From NCBI GenBank assembly GCA_003231975.1, contig QIKW01000155.1, forward strand, positions 1 through 33,210: 33,210 nucleotides of DNA, read 5' to 3'. Numbering within the stretch: the first letter of the stretch is position 1; the number at the start of each line of letters is the position of its first letter. Origin of the DNA: Acidimicrobiia bacterium (GTDB lineage: Bacteria > Actinomycetota > Acidimicrobiia > Acidimicrobiales > SZUA-35). Shown here in pieces: positions 15,689-25,555 of the stretch. The notes below the pieces were generated by a model. It saw only the letters and a program-made list of their open reading frames with translations. It did not search any database and was not told where the DNA came from. A program made the translations under genes and the position numbers.

Positions 15689-16639
15689 ATGGTCAGTGGT
15701 CGCCAAAGCCACGGTGTAAGCCCCCAGCGCTACCTCAGGGTTGTGTTCGTGGCTGCCGTCCTTCTCACCTTGATCATCTTCACTGGCGCCGCTGTTCGCC
15801 TAACCGAATCCGGGCTGGGATGTGAGAACTGGCCAAAATGCACAGACGAGAAGCTCGTGCCCGAGTGGGCTTTCAACAGTTGGGTTGAATTCGGCAACCG
15901 GCTGCTTTCCGGAGTGGTCGCCATCGGCACGATCGCCGCTGCACTCACTGCCTACCGTCGCGTACCGCGGCGCACCGACCTGATCAGATGGTCTTGGCTT
16001 CTGGTTGCGCTGGTGGCAGCGCAGGTCGTATTGGGAGGAATCACGGTCAGGCTGGAACTTCACCCACTGATCGTTGGCTCTCACTTTTTGCTGTCAATCG
16101 TTCTGCTCTGGAATGTTGCCGTCGTCTGGTTCAAGGCCCAGGGTGGGGTTGGCAAACCCGAGCCTCTGGTTGGCCGTTCGCTGTTGAACCACAGCCTGGC
16201 CACGGTAATCGCTGCATCTGTACTGCTGATCAGCGGCACTGTCGTTACCGGAACCGGACCGAACAGTGGAGACTTCCGGGCCACCAGATTCAACCTCGAT
16301 CTCGAGATCGTCGCCAGAATTCACAGCCTTACCGCATGGACGTTCTTGGCGCTGTTGGTTTCGCTGGCCTTGCGGCTCCAGCGATCTCAGCTTTCCTACC
16401 GCCTTGCCCAACCGGCGATACTGGCAAGCGTGGCCCAGGGAGCGTTGGGATACTGGCAATTCGCAACCGGCGTACCTCCTGGATTGGTGATGTTTCACAT
16501 CGTTGGTGCCGTCACCGTCTGGTTCTTGGTACTGCGAATGCACTTCGGCATGTACCGGCGGCCACGAGAGGTTGGCGGCATTTCCCCGCCTCCCGCTGTC
16601 GGTGAGACCCAATACGAGGCAAACTTTCTCCATGGGTGA
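15689..16639 (+). CDS. ctaA: Heme A synthase
   Basis: The protein oxidises the C8 methyl of heme O to a formyl group, giving heme A for CtaD. It is a CtaA/COX15-family membrane protein of 316 residues with about eight helices. Landmarks are [15 protein letters not shown] with its extracellular cysteine pair, [11 protein letters not shown] with the conserved Glu, the [14 protein letters not shown] and [10 protein letters not shown] helices, and [17 protein letters not shown], which supply heme-ligand histidines. The start is an ATG preceded by GGAAGG (15683-15688), perhaps too close to be ideal. Its stop overlaps clpS by eight bases. It is divergent from ctaB, with about 100 bp between that must hold promoters for both. 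Confidence 0.93.
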   Translation: MVSGRQSHGVSPQRYLRVVFVAAVLLTLIIFTGAAVRLTESGLGCENWPKCTDEKLVPEWAFNSWVEFGNRLLSGVVAIGTIAAALTAYRRVPRRTDLIRWSWLLVALVAAQVVLGGITVRLELHPLIVGSHFLLSIVLLWNVAVVWFKAQGGVGKPEPLVGRSLLNHSLATVIAASVLLISGTVVTGTGPNSGDFRATRFNLDLEIVARIHSLTAWTFLALLVSLALRLQRSQLSYRLAQPAILASVAQGALGYWQFATGVPPGLVMFHIVGAVTVWFLVLRMHFGMYRRPREVGGISPPPAVGETQYEANFLHG

Positions 16640-16931
16640 GCTCACAACCGCACCAATTGAAGTAGAGGAGCCCGAGGCTGACGTTTTGGTTGAGGAGGAC
16701 CTCCCGTGGATCGTGATCGTGTGGAACGACCCAATCAACCTGATGCCCTACGTCACCTTCGTCCTTCAGAAGTTGTTCGGCTACAGCAAGGAAAAGGCAA
16801 CCAAGCTGATGCTTGACGTGCACGAAAAGGGCCGCGCCGTTGTTGCCAGCGGCACTCGAAGCGAGTCTGAACGAGACGTTCATCGCCTTCACGGTCACGG
16901 CCTTTGGGCAACGATGGAACACAACGACTAG
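16632..16931 (+). CDS. clpS: ATP-dependent Clp protease adaptor ClpS
   Basis: This 99-residue adaptor delivers N-end-rule substrates to the ClpC/ClpA-ClpP protease. The core reads [18 protein letters not shown], with the Asn-Asp pair of the N-degron pocket, then [20 protein letters not shown] and a C-terminal [17 protein letters not shown]. The N-terminal 20 residues are acidic and flexible, as usual. The chosen ATG overlaps the end of ctaA by eight bases; a longer in-frame start inside ctaA would add unrelated sequence. It is followed immediately by the DUF2017 gene, a pairing widely seen in actinobacteria. No clp protease or ClpC gene is in the window; the ClpB here is a different, non-proteolytic partner. 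Confidence 0.94.
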   Translation: MGELTTAPIEVEEPEADVLVEEDLPWIVIVWNDPINLMPYVTFVLQKLFGYSKEKATKLMLDVHEKGRAVVASGTRSESERDVHRLHGHGLWATMEHND

Positions 16932-17419
16932 TGGCCTTTTTCAAGAGGTTGGTAAAGCGCCAGAGAGATGGCACCTACACCCACAGTTTTCCGGCCCACA
17001 TTCCCGAGCTGTTGGTTGGCCTCGGCGACCAACTAGACGCGGCTCTCGACGAAGACTCTCCCGAGCTTCGTCGCCTGTTCCCAACGGCCTACCCCAACGA
17101 CAAGGAAAAAGACGACGGCTACCAGATCTTCGCCAGGGACGAACTGATCGAGGGCAGGCGCGAAGCCATTCGCAGTGTGCGACGCACCGCCAACCAGGAG
17201 GTTCTGACCGAGGAAGAGCTTGGGGCGTGGCTGGCGCTGGCCAATGACCTGCGTCTGGTTCTGGGCACCAGACTTGACGTTTCCGAAGATGACGACCTTG
17301 TTCGCTGGGACGACCCGGAAAACGATGACCCCGAGATGGCGCTACGCCGCATCTACGAAGTGCTCGGCCACGTGGTTGGTGAATTGGTTGATGGCCTCAG
17401 CTCAGGTCTGGCCGACTGA
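16931..17419 (+). CDS. DUF2017 family protein
   Basis: This 162-residue soluble protein matches the DUF2017 family, commonly encoded right after clpS in actinobacteria. It reads FKRLVKRQRDGTYTHSFP, then a Leu/Glu-rich helical body with RELIEGRREAIRSVRRTANQ-like basic stretches, EEELGAWLALANDLRLVLGT and a C-terminal RRIYEVLGHVVGELVDGL. Function is unknown; the pairing suggests a link to Clp-mediated proteolysis (inference). The GTG at 16931 shares one base with the clpS stop (TAGTG), while a TTG at 16904 would overlap clpS further. Its last 18 bp overlap the 3' end of convergent degV, so the two transcripts are complementary there. Confidence 0.85.
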   Translation: MAFFKRLVKRQRDGTYTHSFPAHIPELLVGLGDQLDAALDEDSPELRRLFPTAYPNDKEKDDGYQIFARDELIEGRREAIRSVRRTANQEVLTEEELGAWLALANDLRLVLGTRLDVSEDDDLVRWDDPENDDPEMALRRIYEVLGHVVGELVDGLSSGLAD

Positions 17420-18268
17420 CCACCAGAACGCGCCAGCGGTTCCCGGCCCGGTGTGGGCAGCAATTGAGGGCCCAACCCGATAGTCGATGATCTCTATCAC
17501 CTCTTGGCACTGTGTCAGTTTGGCCCGGAACTGATCTGTCAGCGACGCAGTGAGAGACCCCGCCCGGCCAACACAGGCAACGACCGGCCCGCCTCTGGAG
17601 GTCACTTGGGCAACCATAGCGCTAACGGCCTGGTCGACGGAACGAACCATGCCAACAACGTCCATCTCGCCTTGGGCGGTGTGCAGAACTGCAATGTCGT
17701 CTCCTGCCTGGTCGATCTCGTCCTTGACCGAGCCGAACCGGCCCGACCTGGCAGCCATCTCGGCGGCTTGGAGAATGAAGACGCTCTGTATCTCAGCTGA
17801 CCGAAGCTCTGATGCCGCTACGGCCTGCTCCAGGGAACCGCCGCGCCGAAGAACATCAGATGCTGCCAGCACGCAGCCGGAGATTCCGAACGACGCAGTG
17901 CCGGTGTCGACGATGCGAACATCAAGGGGGGCCTCGGCTGCCGCAAGCTCGGCGCTGTTCACGGTGCCCGAGTAAACCGACCCAACCAGAATGGCCAATG
18001 CGTGGTCCGCGCCGTTGGCCGCGGCCAACTCGAAGGCTTCGGCGAAACGGGCCGGTGGTGGCAGCGTGGTGCCAAGCTCAATGCTGGAGGCGGCTTGCTC
18101 AACTCGCCGGTAGAAGTCTTGGGCGGTGAGTTCTACCCCTTCAAGGTAGTCGGCCCCGTCGATCGTGACGGTTACCGGCACAACAATGGCCTGGCACTGT
18201 TCGACGAGGCCAGGGGGCAGCTGAGCTGAGGAGTCGGTGACAATGGCGACCGCTTGATTCGGTTTCAC
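17402..18268 (-). CDS. DegV family fatty-acid-binding protein
   Basis: This 288-residue cytoplasmic protein belongs to the DegV/FakB family, which bind a single fatty acid and in some bacteria present it to a fatty acid kinase. It begins AVAIVTDSSAQLPPGL, the family's N-terminal signature, followed by VPVTVTIDGADYLEGVELT, then TTLPPPARF and VGSVYSGTVNSAELAA. The C-terminal half reads DYRVGPSIAAHTGPGTAGAF, with the conserved GP..AHTGPG motif. The start is GTG. It lies 16 bp downstream of plsY on the same strand, so a lipid-related two-gene operon is likely: PlsY makes lysophosphatidic acid from acyl phosphate, which FakAB systems supply. No FakA kinase gene is in the window. Confidence 0.9.
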   Translation of the reverse strand: MKPNQAVAIVTDSSAQLPPGLVEQCQAIVVPVTVTIDGADYLEGVELTAQDFYRRVEQAASSIELGTTLPPPARFAEAFELAAANGADHALAILVGSVYSGTVNSAELAAAEAPLDVRIVDTGTASFGISGCVLAASDVLRRGGSLEQAVAASELRSAEIQSVFILQAAEMAARSGRFGSVKDEIDQAGDDIAVLHTAQGEMDVVGMVRSVDQAVSAMVAQVTSRGGPVVACVGRAGSLTASLTDQFRAKLTQCQEVIEIIDYRVGPSIAAHTGPGTAGAFWWSVGQT

Positions 18269-18284
18269 AATGCTTGGAACCGGT

Positions 18285-18938
18285 CTATTGCCTCCCGGCT
18301 TCCCGGGGGTCGTGGTTCGTCGGGTTGGGTGCTGTCGGCGGTCGGGCGGCCATGAATCTTGAGAAGATCACCGCGCTTGACAAGGTGGCGCCAACGGGAA
18401 GTGACAGCCCAGGCGCGGGCCCCCACAGATTGGGCAGGGAGCGGCGCCACCAGAGCGCAGCGCCCGCTATCCAGGCGGCCGATGAAACCGTCGTTGCCGC
18501 AAACGCTCGCTGCTTCCAACGCGGCACCGCGGCGGTGCCGACGGCGACCGCAACGTCTACAGGGAAGTAGGCGGGGAAGGTTGCCAATACCTGGCCAACG
18601 CTTGTGGCAACGCCTTTGCCTCCCTTAAAACCGTTCCAGACCGGGTAACAATGACCAACAACTGCCATCACTGCGCCGGCTTGGGACCCAGCACCACCAC
18701 CAAGTCGCAGACCCAGCCGGCCAGCAATTGCCCCCTTCGTGATATCAGCTCCCAAGATGGCCAAGCCAGCGCCTGCGCCAAGCACCCCGGCTGCATTTGC
18801 CGCACCCGGATTGCCGGTGCCGCTACTTCGGAGGTTGGGGCCGCCAACGAAGCGAGACACGATGTCTGCACTTGGAATGGAGCCTGCCAGGTAGCCGGCA
18901 ACGCCAGATACCGCCAGTCGGGACAGGCAGCTACTCAT
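18285..18938 (-). CDS. plsY: Glycerol-3-phosphate acyltransferase PlsY
   Basis: The protein transfers an acyl group from acyl phosphate to glycerol 3-phosphate, the first step of phospholipid synthesis. It is a 217-residue membrane protein with about five helices. The family motifs are clear: AGYLAGSIPSADI, NLRSSGTGNPGAANA and VVGHCYPVWNGFKGGKGVAT, in the expected order and spacing. The final 40 residues, after LWWRRSLPNLWGPAPGL, are less conserved. The frame is open far upstream over the tRNA genes, but the ATG at 18938 gives the right length and start (MSSCLSRL). It precedes degV in a probable operon. Confidence 0.9.
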   Translation of the reverse strand: MSSCLSRLAVSGVAGYLAGSIPSADIVSRFVGGPNLRSSGTGNPGAANAAGVLGAGAGLAILGADITKGAIAGRLGLRLGGGAGSQAGAVMAVVGHCYPVWNGFKGGKGVATSVGQVLATFPAYFPVDVAVAVGTAAVPRWKQRAFAATTVSSAAWIAGAALWWRRSLPNLWGPAPGLSLPVGATLSSAVIFSRFMAARPPTAPNPTNHDPREAGRQ

Positions 18939-19082
18939 TGATGCCAGCTGTGCCTGGCGGTATCTGATGGACGATCTCACGGACGCGACGGTAACGGGTG
19001 GATGGATATTCGAACTTACTAGTACCGGCTTGGTGTTACATTGTGTCGACCCAATTCGGGTGAAACATCTAACAATCACCTC
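18939..19082. other. Divergent intergenic region, plsY and tRNA cluster
   Basis: These 144 bp separate plsY (minus) from the tRNA-Glu gene (plus) and must contain promoters for both. A poor candidate for the tRNA promoter is TTACTA (19016-19021) and TACATT (19037-19042), but the 15-base spacer is short. No operator or conserved leader is seen. Confidence 0.3.
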
Positions 19083-19155
19083 GCCCCCATCGTTCAGTGG
19101 CCTAGGACACTGCCCTTTCACGGCAGGAACACGGGTTCGAATCCCGTTGGGGGTG
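19083..19155 (+). tRNA. tRNA-Glu (anticodon TTC)
   Basis: The 73-nt cloverleaf has a GCCCCCA acceptor arm pairing with TGGGGGT (G1-U72 wobble), a GTTC D-arm start, a CTTTCAC anticodon loop with anticodon TTC at 19117-19119, and a standard GGTTCGAATCC T-arm. The discriminator is G and the CCA end is not encoded. It is the first of three tRNA genes read in the same direction. Confidence 0.95.
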
Positions 19156-19241
19156 CAAAAACTAATCGGCTGGAACAACTTTCCATGCCCTATAGTCACC
19201 AGTCTCTGGAAAGCCGGGTTCGCTCGGCCAACAGTGGCAAA

Positions 19242-19316
19242 GGTCCCGTAGTGCAGTCTGGAGTGCACGCCGCCCTGTCAAGGCGGAGGTCGCGAGTTCA
19301 AATCTCGTCGGGACCG
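19242..19316 (+). tRNA. tRNA-Asp (anticodon GTC)
   Basis: The 75-nt gene has acceptor GGTCCCG pairing with CGGGACC, a D-stem GTGC/GCAC, an anticodon stem CCGCC/GGCGG around loop CTGTCAA (anticodon GTC at 19277-19279), and a T-arm with loop TTCAAAT. The discriminator is G and CCA is not encoded. Confidence 0.95.
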
Positions 19317-19342
19317 CGGAAGACTCTCGTGGTCTTCTTCCG
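19317..19342 (+). terminator. Hairpin between tRNA-Asp and tRNA-Phe
   Basis: CGGAAGA (19317-19323) can pair with TCTTCCG (19336-19342); an alternative is GAAGAC with GTCTTC. It lies directly after tRNA-Asp and could be a processing structure or a weak terminator in the tRNA transcript. There is no T-tract. Confidence 0.35.
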
Positions 19343-19360
19343 AGGCCTTAAGGGCCCCGG

Positions 19361-19433
19361 GGTCGGGTAGCTCAGTCGGCAGAGCGGCCGCCTGAAAAGC
19401 GGTAGGTCACCGGATCGACGCCGGTCCCGACCA
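19361..19433 (+). tRNA. tRNA-Phe (anticodon GAA), atypical T-loop
   Basis: The 73-nt cloverleaf has acceptor GGTCGGG pairing with CCCGACC, a normal GCTC D-stem, an anticodon stem around CTGAAAA (anticodon GAA at 19394-19396), and discriminator A. CCA is not properly encoded. The T-stem ACCGG/CCGGT is perfect, but the loop reads ATCGACG: position 54, almost always T, is A. The rest of the tRNA is regular. Confidence 0.9.
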
Positions 19434-19482
19434 CACCCAAACGGCAGTTGCCAGTCAACGGCAAGGGCCGATCAAGCACTCT

Positions 19483-19517
19483 CTGGGTAGCTGTGCCGCT
19501 TTGGTACAGCTACCCAG
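19483..19517. terminator. Strong hairpin terminator between tRNA-Phe and purB
   Basis: A 12-bp perfect stem starts CTGGGTAGCTGT at 19483, extendable by a G-T and a C-G pair, and is mirrored by ACAGCTACCCAG ending at 19517, with a short loop. It sits between the ends of the plus-strand tRNA cluster and minus-strand purB. It has no T-tract on either side, like the I-shaped terminators described for actinobacteria, and could stop transcription from both directions. Confidence 0.65.
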
Positions 19518-19546
19518 GTCTGCCATCAAACCGGAACGGGCACCGC

Positions 19547-20962
19547 CTAGAGAATGGCGCCTCCCCGGTAGGCCGCAGCTTCGGGGCGTTCTTTCTCCAG
19601 CCGTTCCACTCGACCGACGAACTCCGTCACCTGGCTACCAACCATTCCGAGCAAGTCGGACGGGTCAGCAATCATCGCCGACAACTCGGGCTCTGACCCG
19701 GGGAAGCGGGGGTCGGCCCCCAGGCTGGAAAGCAGCAGGCGACCATCGGCCGCTCCTTTCCTCATGCCGAGGGCGGCAGCAACTGCGTGTTCCAGCACAA
19801 CCTCGTGCGCAACTTCACGGCCAACTCCTTGTTTGACCGCGTGCATCAAAAGCTTTGTTGTTGCCAAGAACGGGAGGTAGCGCTGGAGCTCTGCCTTGAT
19901 GACCTCGGGGAAGATGCCAAACCCGCCAAGAACAGAGAATGTGGTTTCGAGGATCCCGTCGATGGCAAAGAAGGAATCCGGTATTGCCACCCTTCGCACA
20001 ACCGAGCACGAAACGTCGCCCTCGTTCCACTGATCACCAGAGATCGCCGAGATCATTGCCAGGTGGCCCTTTAGCACCACGGCCAGGCCGCCTATGCGCT
20101 CACACGAGCGCGTATTCATCTTGTGCGGCATCGCCGAAGAGCCAACTTGGCCCGGTTGGAATCCTTCCGTTGCCAGATCATGTCCAGCCATCAGCCGGAT
20201 CAAGAGCGCCAAGTTCGCGGGGGCCGCAGCCAACTGCGCTAGCGCTGCCACTACTTCAAGGTCGCGAGACCGCGGGTAGACCTGACCAACAGCGTTTAGC
20301 ACGTTTGCCATGCCAAGCCTCTCGGCTATCAGCTGTTCCAACTTTGCCGCCGCCTCGGCCCCCAATAGATCTTGCTGATCCTGCTGAGACCCAACTGGGC
20401 CCTTGATGCCCCTCAGCGCAAAACGTTCCCTAACCGAACCAAGATGATCCAGCCCCGCAAGCAACTCTTCGCCAAATTGGGCAAAGCGTTTGCCAAGCGT
20501 TGTTGGCTGCGCCGCCACGTTGTGCGTGCGCCCAACCATCACCGTTCCAGAATGCGCAACTGCCAGCTCAGCCAGCTGACTGGCAAGGCCAACAACTCTG
20601 TCTTCAACAAGGCCAAGGGCCTCATACATCAGGATCTGTTCGACGTTCTCGGTTACATCTCGCGACGTCAACCCCTTGTGAACATGTTCGTGGCCAGCCA
20701 GGGCGCAGAATTCTTCGAGGCGAGACTTGACGTCGTGGAGGGTCACGGCTTCGCGCTGTCGGATCGACTCGAGGTCAACCGTGTGGAGCACCTTCTCGTA
20801 ATCGTCAAGCACAGCACGGTCAACCTCTAGACCGAGATCGATCTGCGCTTCGAGCACTGTGAGCCAGAAGCGACGCTCGGCCACAACGCGATTGACCGGG
20901 TCGAACAAGCCGGCCATATGCGGGCTGGCATAGCGGTCGGCCAGGACGTTCAAGATTGGCAT
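19547..20962 (-). CDS. purB: Adenylosuccinate lyase
   Basis: The enzyme splits SAICAR to AICAR and adenylosuccinate to AMP, releasing fumarate, so it acts twice in purine synthesis. It is a 471-residue member of the fumarase/aspartase superfamily. Landmarks are LADRYASPHMAGLFDP, the SRDVTENVEQ segment, GRTHNVAAQPTTLGKRFAQF with the active-site histidine, and the mobile signature loop GSSAMPHKMN. The ATG at 20962 follows a GGAG site by seven bases. It is transcribed toward the tRNA genes and ends at the shared terminator hairpin. purA, which makes its substrate adenylosuccinate, lies 1.5 kb away on the same strand, with one unrelated gene between them on the opposite strand. Confidence 0.96.
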   Translation of the reverse strand: MPILNVLADRYASPHMAGLFDPVNRVVAERRFWLTVLEAQIDLGLEVDRAVLDDYEKVLHTVDLESIRQREAVTLHDVKSRLEEFCALAGHEHVHKGLTSRDVTENVEQILMYEALGLVEDRVVGLASQLAELAVAHSGTVMVGRTHNVAAQPTTLGKRFAQFGEELLAGLDHLGSVRERFALRGIKGPVGSQQDQQDLLGAEAAAKLEQLIAERLGMANVLNAVGQVYPRSRDLEVVAALAQLAAAPANLALLIRLMAGHDLATEGFQPGQVGSSAMPHKMNTRSCERIGGLAVVLKGHLAMISAISGDQWNEGDVSCSVVRRVAIPDSFFAIDGILETTFSVLGGFGIFPEVIKAELQRYLPFLATTKLLMHAVKQGVGREVAHEVVLEHAVAAALGMRKGAADGRLLLSSLGADPRFPGSEPELSAMIADPSDLLGMVGSQVTEFVGRVERLEKERPEAAAYRGGAIL

Positions 20963-21039
20963 TTGAAAGCTCCAGAAACGCTTAAGGACCAGATGACCTA
21001 TGAGGGTGTTGGACCCAAAGCCTCAAGACCGCTGCCTTC

Positions 21040-21051
21040 TTAGTCGACTAA
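21040..21051. promoter_or_regulatory. 12-bp perfect palindrome, possible operator
   Basis: TTAGTCGACTAA lies in the intergenic region between divergent purB and the zinc-finger/proline-rich gene. Only its position suggests a regulatory role. Confidence 0.25.
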
Positions 21052-21098
21052 CTGAGAGGTTGGCGTTGGCCACGAATACAGAACAGGGAGATGTGCAA

Positions 21099-22436
21099 GT
21101 GAACGGTCGCTGCAAAACAGACCCGCTCGACAGAGCGGAGGATATCTGCGAAGCGTGCGGCGACTCGTTTTGCGGGAGTTGTCTTGTTTTCCCGCGGGGT
21201 AGGAAGAAGCCGCCGGTTTGCAAGGAATGCGCCCTGGCCAACAGTGGGCTGAGAGGGTCGGGCACTGGCTCTACCCTGTCAAAGCGGGAATGGAAGAAGA
21301 GGCGAAAGGACTTGCAGGAGGCCCTTGAGGCGGCTCCTCCCGACGAGCCTGCTATGCAGTTTTTCGAGTTGGTCGAAACCACAGCATCTGCGCGTGGCGC
21401 GATGAATGGCGCAGCGTCGAATGGCGCAGCAGTAACCAACACCGAGGTCTCTGAGGATGTTGCAACCGGGTTGCTCGGTGGCATATCACTGGCGACAAGA
21501 TTCGGTGCACCCGAAGAATTTGCGGGTCTTGAGGACCAGTTGGCTGACTCTCCCGCCGGAGAGCCAGACAGCCAAGCACTCGAACAGACTCTGCCCGATT
21601 CGCCGCCGACCCAGGACCCCGCAGAGATACCAGCACCGCAGCCAGCCGCGCCAAGCATCCCATCCGCAACGGCCCGCGAGAGCGCAACCGAGCTGCTTGA
21701 GAAATTGAAGGCCTCGAAATCAGAACCGGCCGCCGAGGTTCAAACTCAACCTGGGTTGGAGGTTCAAACTCAACCTGGGTTGGATCATCCTGCGTTTGCG
21801 AACACTGGGCCAGCCCCGCTCGCCAACAGCCAATACCCCAGCCCGACTGCGCCCGCCGGCAGCAAGGCCCCTGGCATAGATCTCGAGATCGACCCGTTCA
21901 GCGCCGGGGAAGCGAAGCAGACCGCTGTCCCTTCGCCCGTTGCTCCTCAACCGCCGCCGCAGCCCCAGCCCCAGCCCCAGCCGCCAGTCTCGCAGGCCGA
22001 AGCGGTTTCGTTCAACCGTTCTGCCGACGAGGAAGCGAGAGAGACTGCGGCCCCAAGCACACACCAAGCCGCCACCAACGGCTCTCAGCCCTCGCAACCA
22101 ACACCGGTGTGGACCCCACCGGCGCCACCTCCCAAGGGCACCCGGCTAAACCAAACGTCGAGCGCTCCGGCACCGGCCGTCCCAGTCGCTCCCGCCGCCC
22201 CCGTAGCAGCTGTCCAAATCACACCTACCGAAGTCGCACCTGTCCAAGTCGCACCTACCGAAGTCGCACCAGTGGCTCCACCCCCGGCTGCCCAGCCTGC
22301 CGCACCAACCAACCAGCCTTCGGCGCAGAAGGCAGACACCGACGCCACCGGAAACTGGATCCCACCCATCCTTCGGGGTATGGCCCCTCAAACGGAACGG
22401 GAAGCTACCCCCCTGCCGAAGCGGCGCCAAGAATAA
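21099..22436 (+). CDS. Zinc-finger N-terminus plus proline-rich region protein
   Basis: This 445-residue protein is not assigned to a known family. Residues 1-46 form a Cys-rich module (C5, C17, C20, C25, C28, C41, C44; motifs CEACGDSFCGSCLVF and CKECAL) like a B-box or short zinc-binding finger; D8 stands where a histidine is common. A charged linker follows (KREWKKRRKDLQEALEA), then about 300 residues of low-complexity Pro/Ala/Gln/Thr sequence with internal tandem repeats, ending in NWIPPILRGM and a basic tail. There is no signal peptide or membrane helix. The GTG at 21099 is chosen because AGGGAG ends eight bases before it. The repeats and composition suggest a flexible cytoplasmic interaction protein. 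Confidence 0.7.
   Translation: MNGRCKTDPLDRAEDICEACGDSFCGSCLVFPRGRKKPPVCKECALANSGLRGSGTGSTLSKREWKKRRKDLQEALEAAPPDEPAMQFFELVETTASARGAMNGAASNGAAVTNTEVSEDVATGLLGGISLATRFGAPEEFAGLEDQLADSPAGEPDSQALEQTLPDSPPTQDPAEIPAPQPAAPSIPSATARESATELLEKLKASKSEPAAEVQTQPGLEVQTQPGLDHPAFANTGPAPLANSQYPSPTAPAGSKAPGIDLEIDPFSAGEAKQTAVPSPVAPQPPPQPQPQPQPPVSQAEAVSFNRSADEEARETAAPSTHQAATNGSQPSQPTPVWTPPAPPPKGTRLNQTSSAPAPAVPVAPAAPVAAVQITPTEVAPVQVAPTEVAPVAPPPAAQPAAPTNQPSAQKADTDATGNWIPPILRGMAPQTEREATPLPKRRQE
21735..21782 (+). repeat. Tandem repeat, 2 x 24 bp
   Basis: Two identical 24-bp units (21735-21758 and 21759-21782) encode the peptide EVQTQPGL twice inside the proline-rich gene. The identity at DNA level implies a recent duplication or active slippage. 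Confidence 0.9.
21960..21977 (+). repeat. CAGCCC hexamer repeat, 3 copies
   Basis: Three consecutive CAGCCC units followed by CAGCCG encode alternating Pro-Gln in the low-complexity region. Confidence 0.8.
22211..22270 (+). repeat. Tandem repeat, 2 x 30 bp
   Basis: Units 22211-22240 and 22241-22270 differ at only two bases and encode two near-identical copies of a decapeptide (VQITPTEVAP and VQVAPTEVAP). They lie in the proline-rich gene. Confidence 0.85.
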
Positions 22437-22437
22437 T

Positions 22438-25526
<3,089 letters not shown>

Positions 25527-25537
25527 GCAGGACCGAT

Positions 25538-25552
25538 TTAGGCGTCGCCTAA
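25538..25552. terminator. Short hairpin between convergent sigma factor and clpB
   Basis: TTAGGC-GTC-GCCTAA forms a perfect six-pair stem in the 29-bp gap between two convergent genes. It is small and lacks a T-tract, so at best it is a weak bidirectional terminator. Confidence 0.35.
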
Positions 25553-25555
25553 GGC

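Noticed and set aside
18939-19268. Upstream in-frame extension of plsY over the tRNA-Glu gene and the first part of tRNA-Asp
   Set aside because: The translation covers tRNA sequence in antisense (for example NGIRTRVPAVKGQ), a common artefact; PlsY has normal length from 18938.
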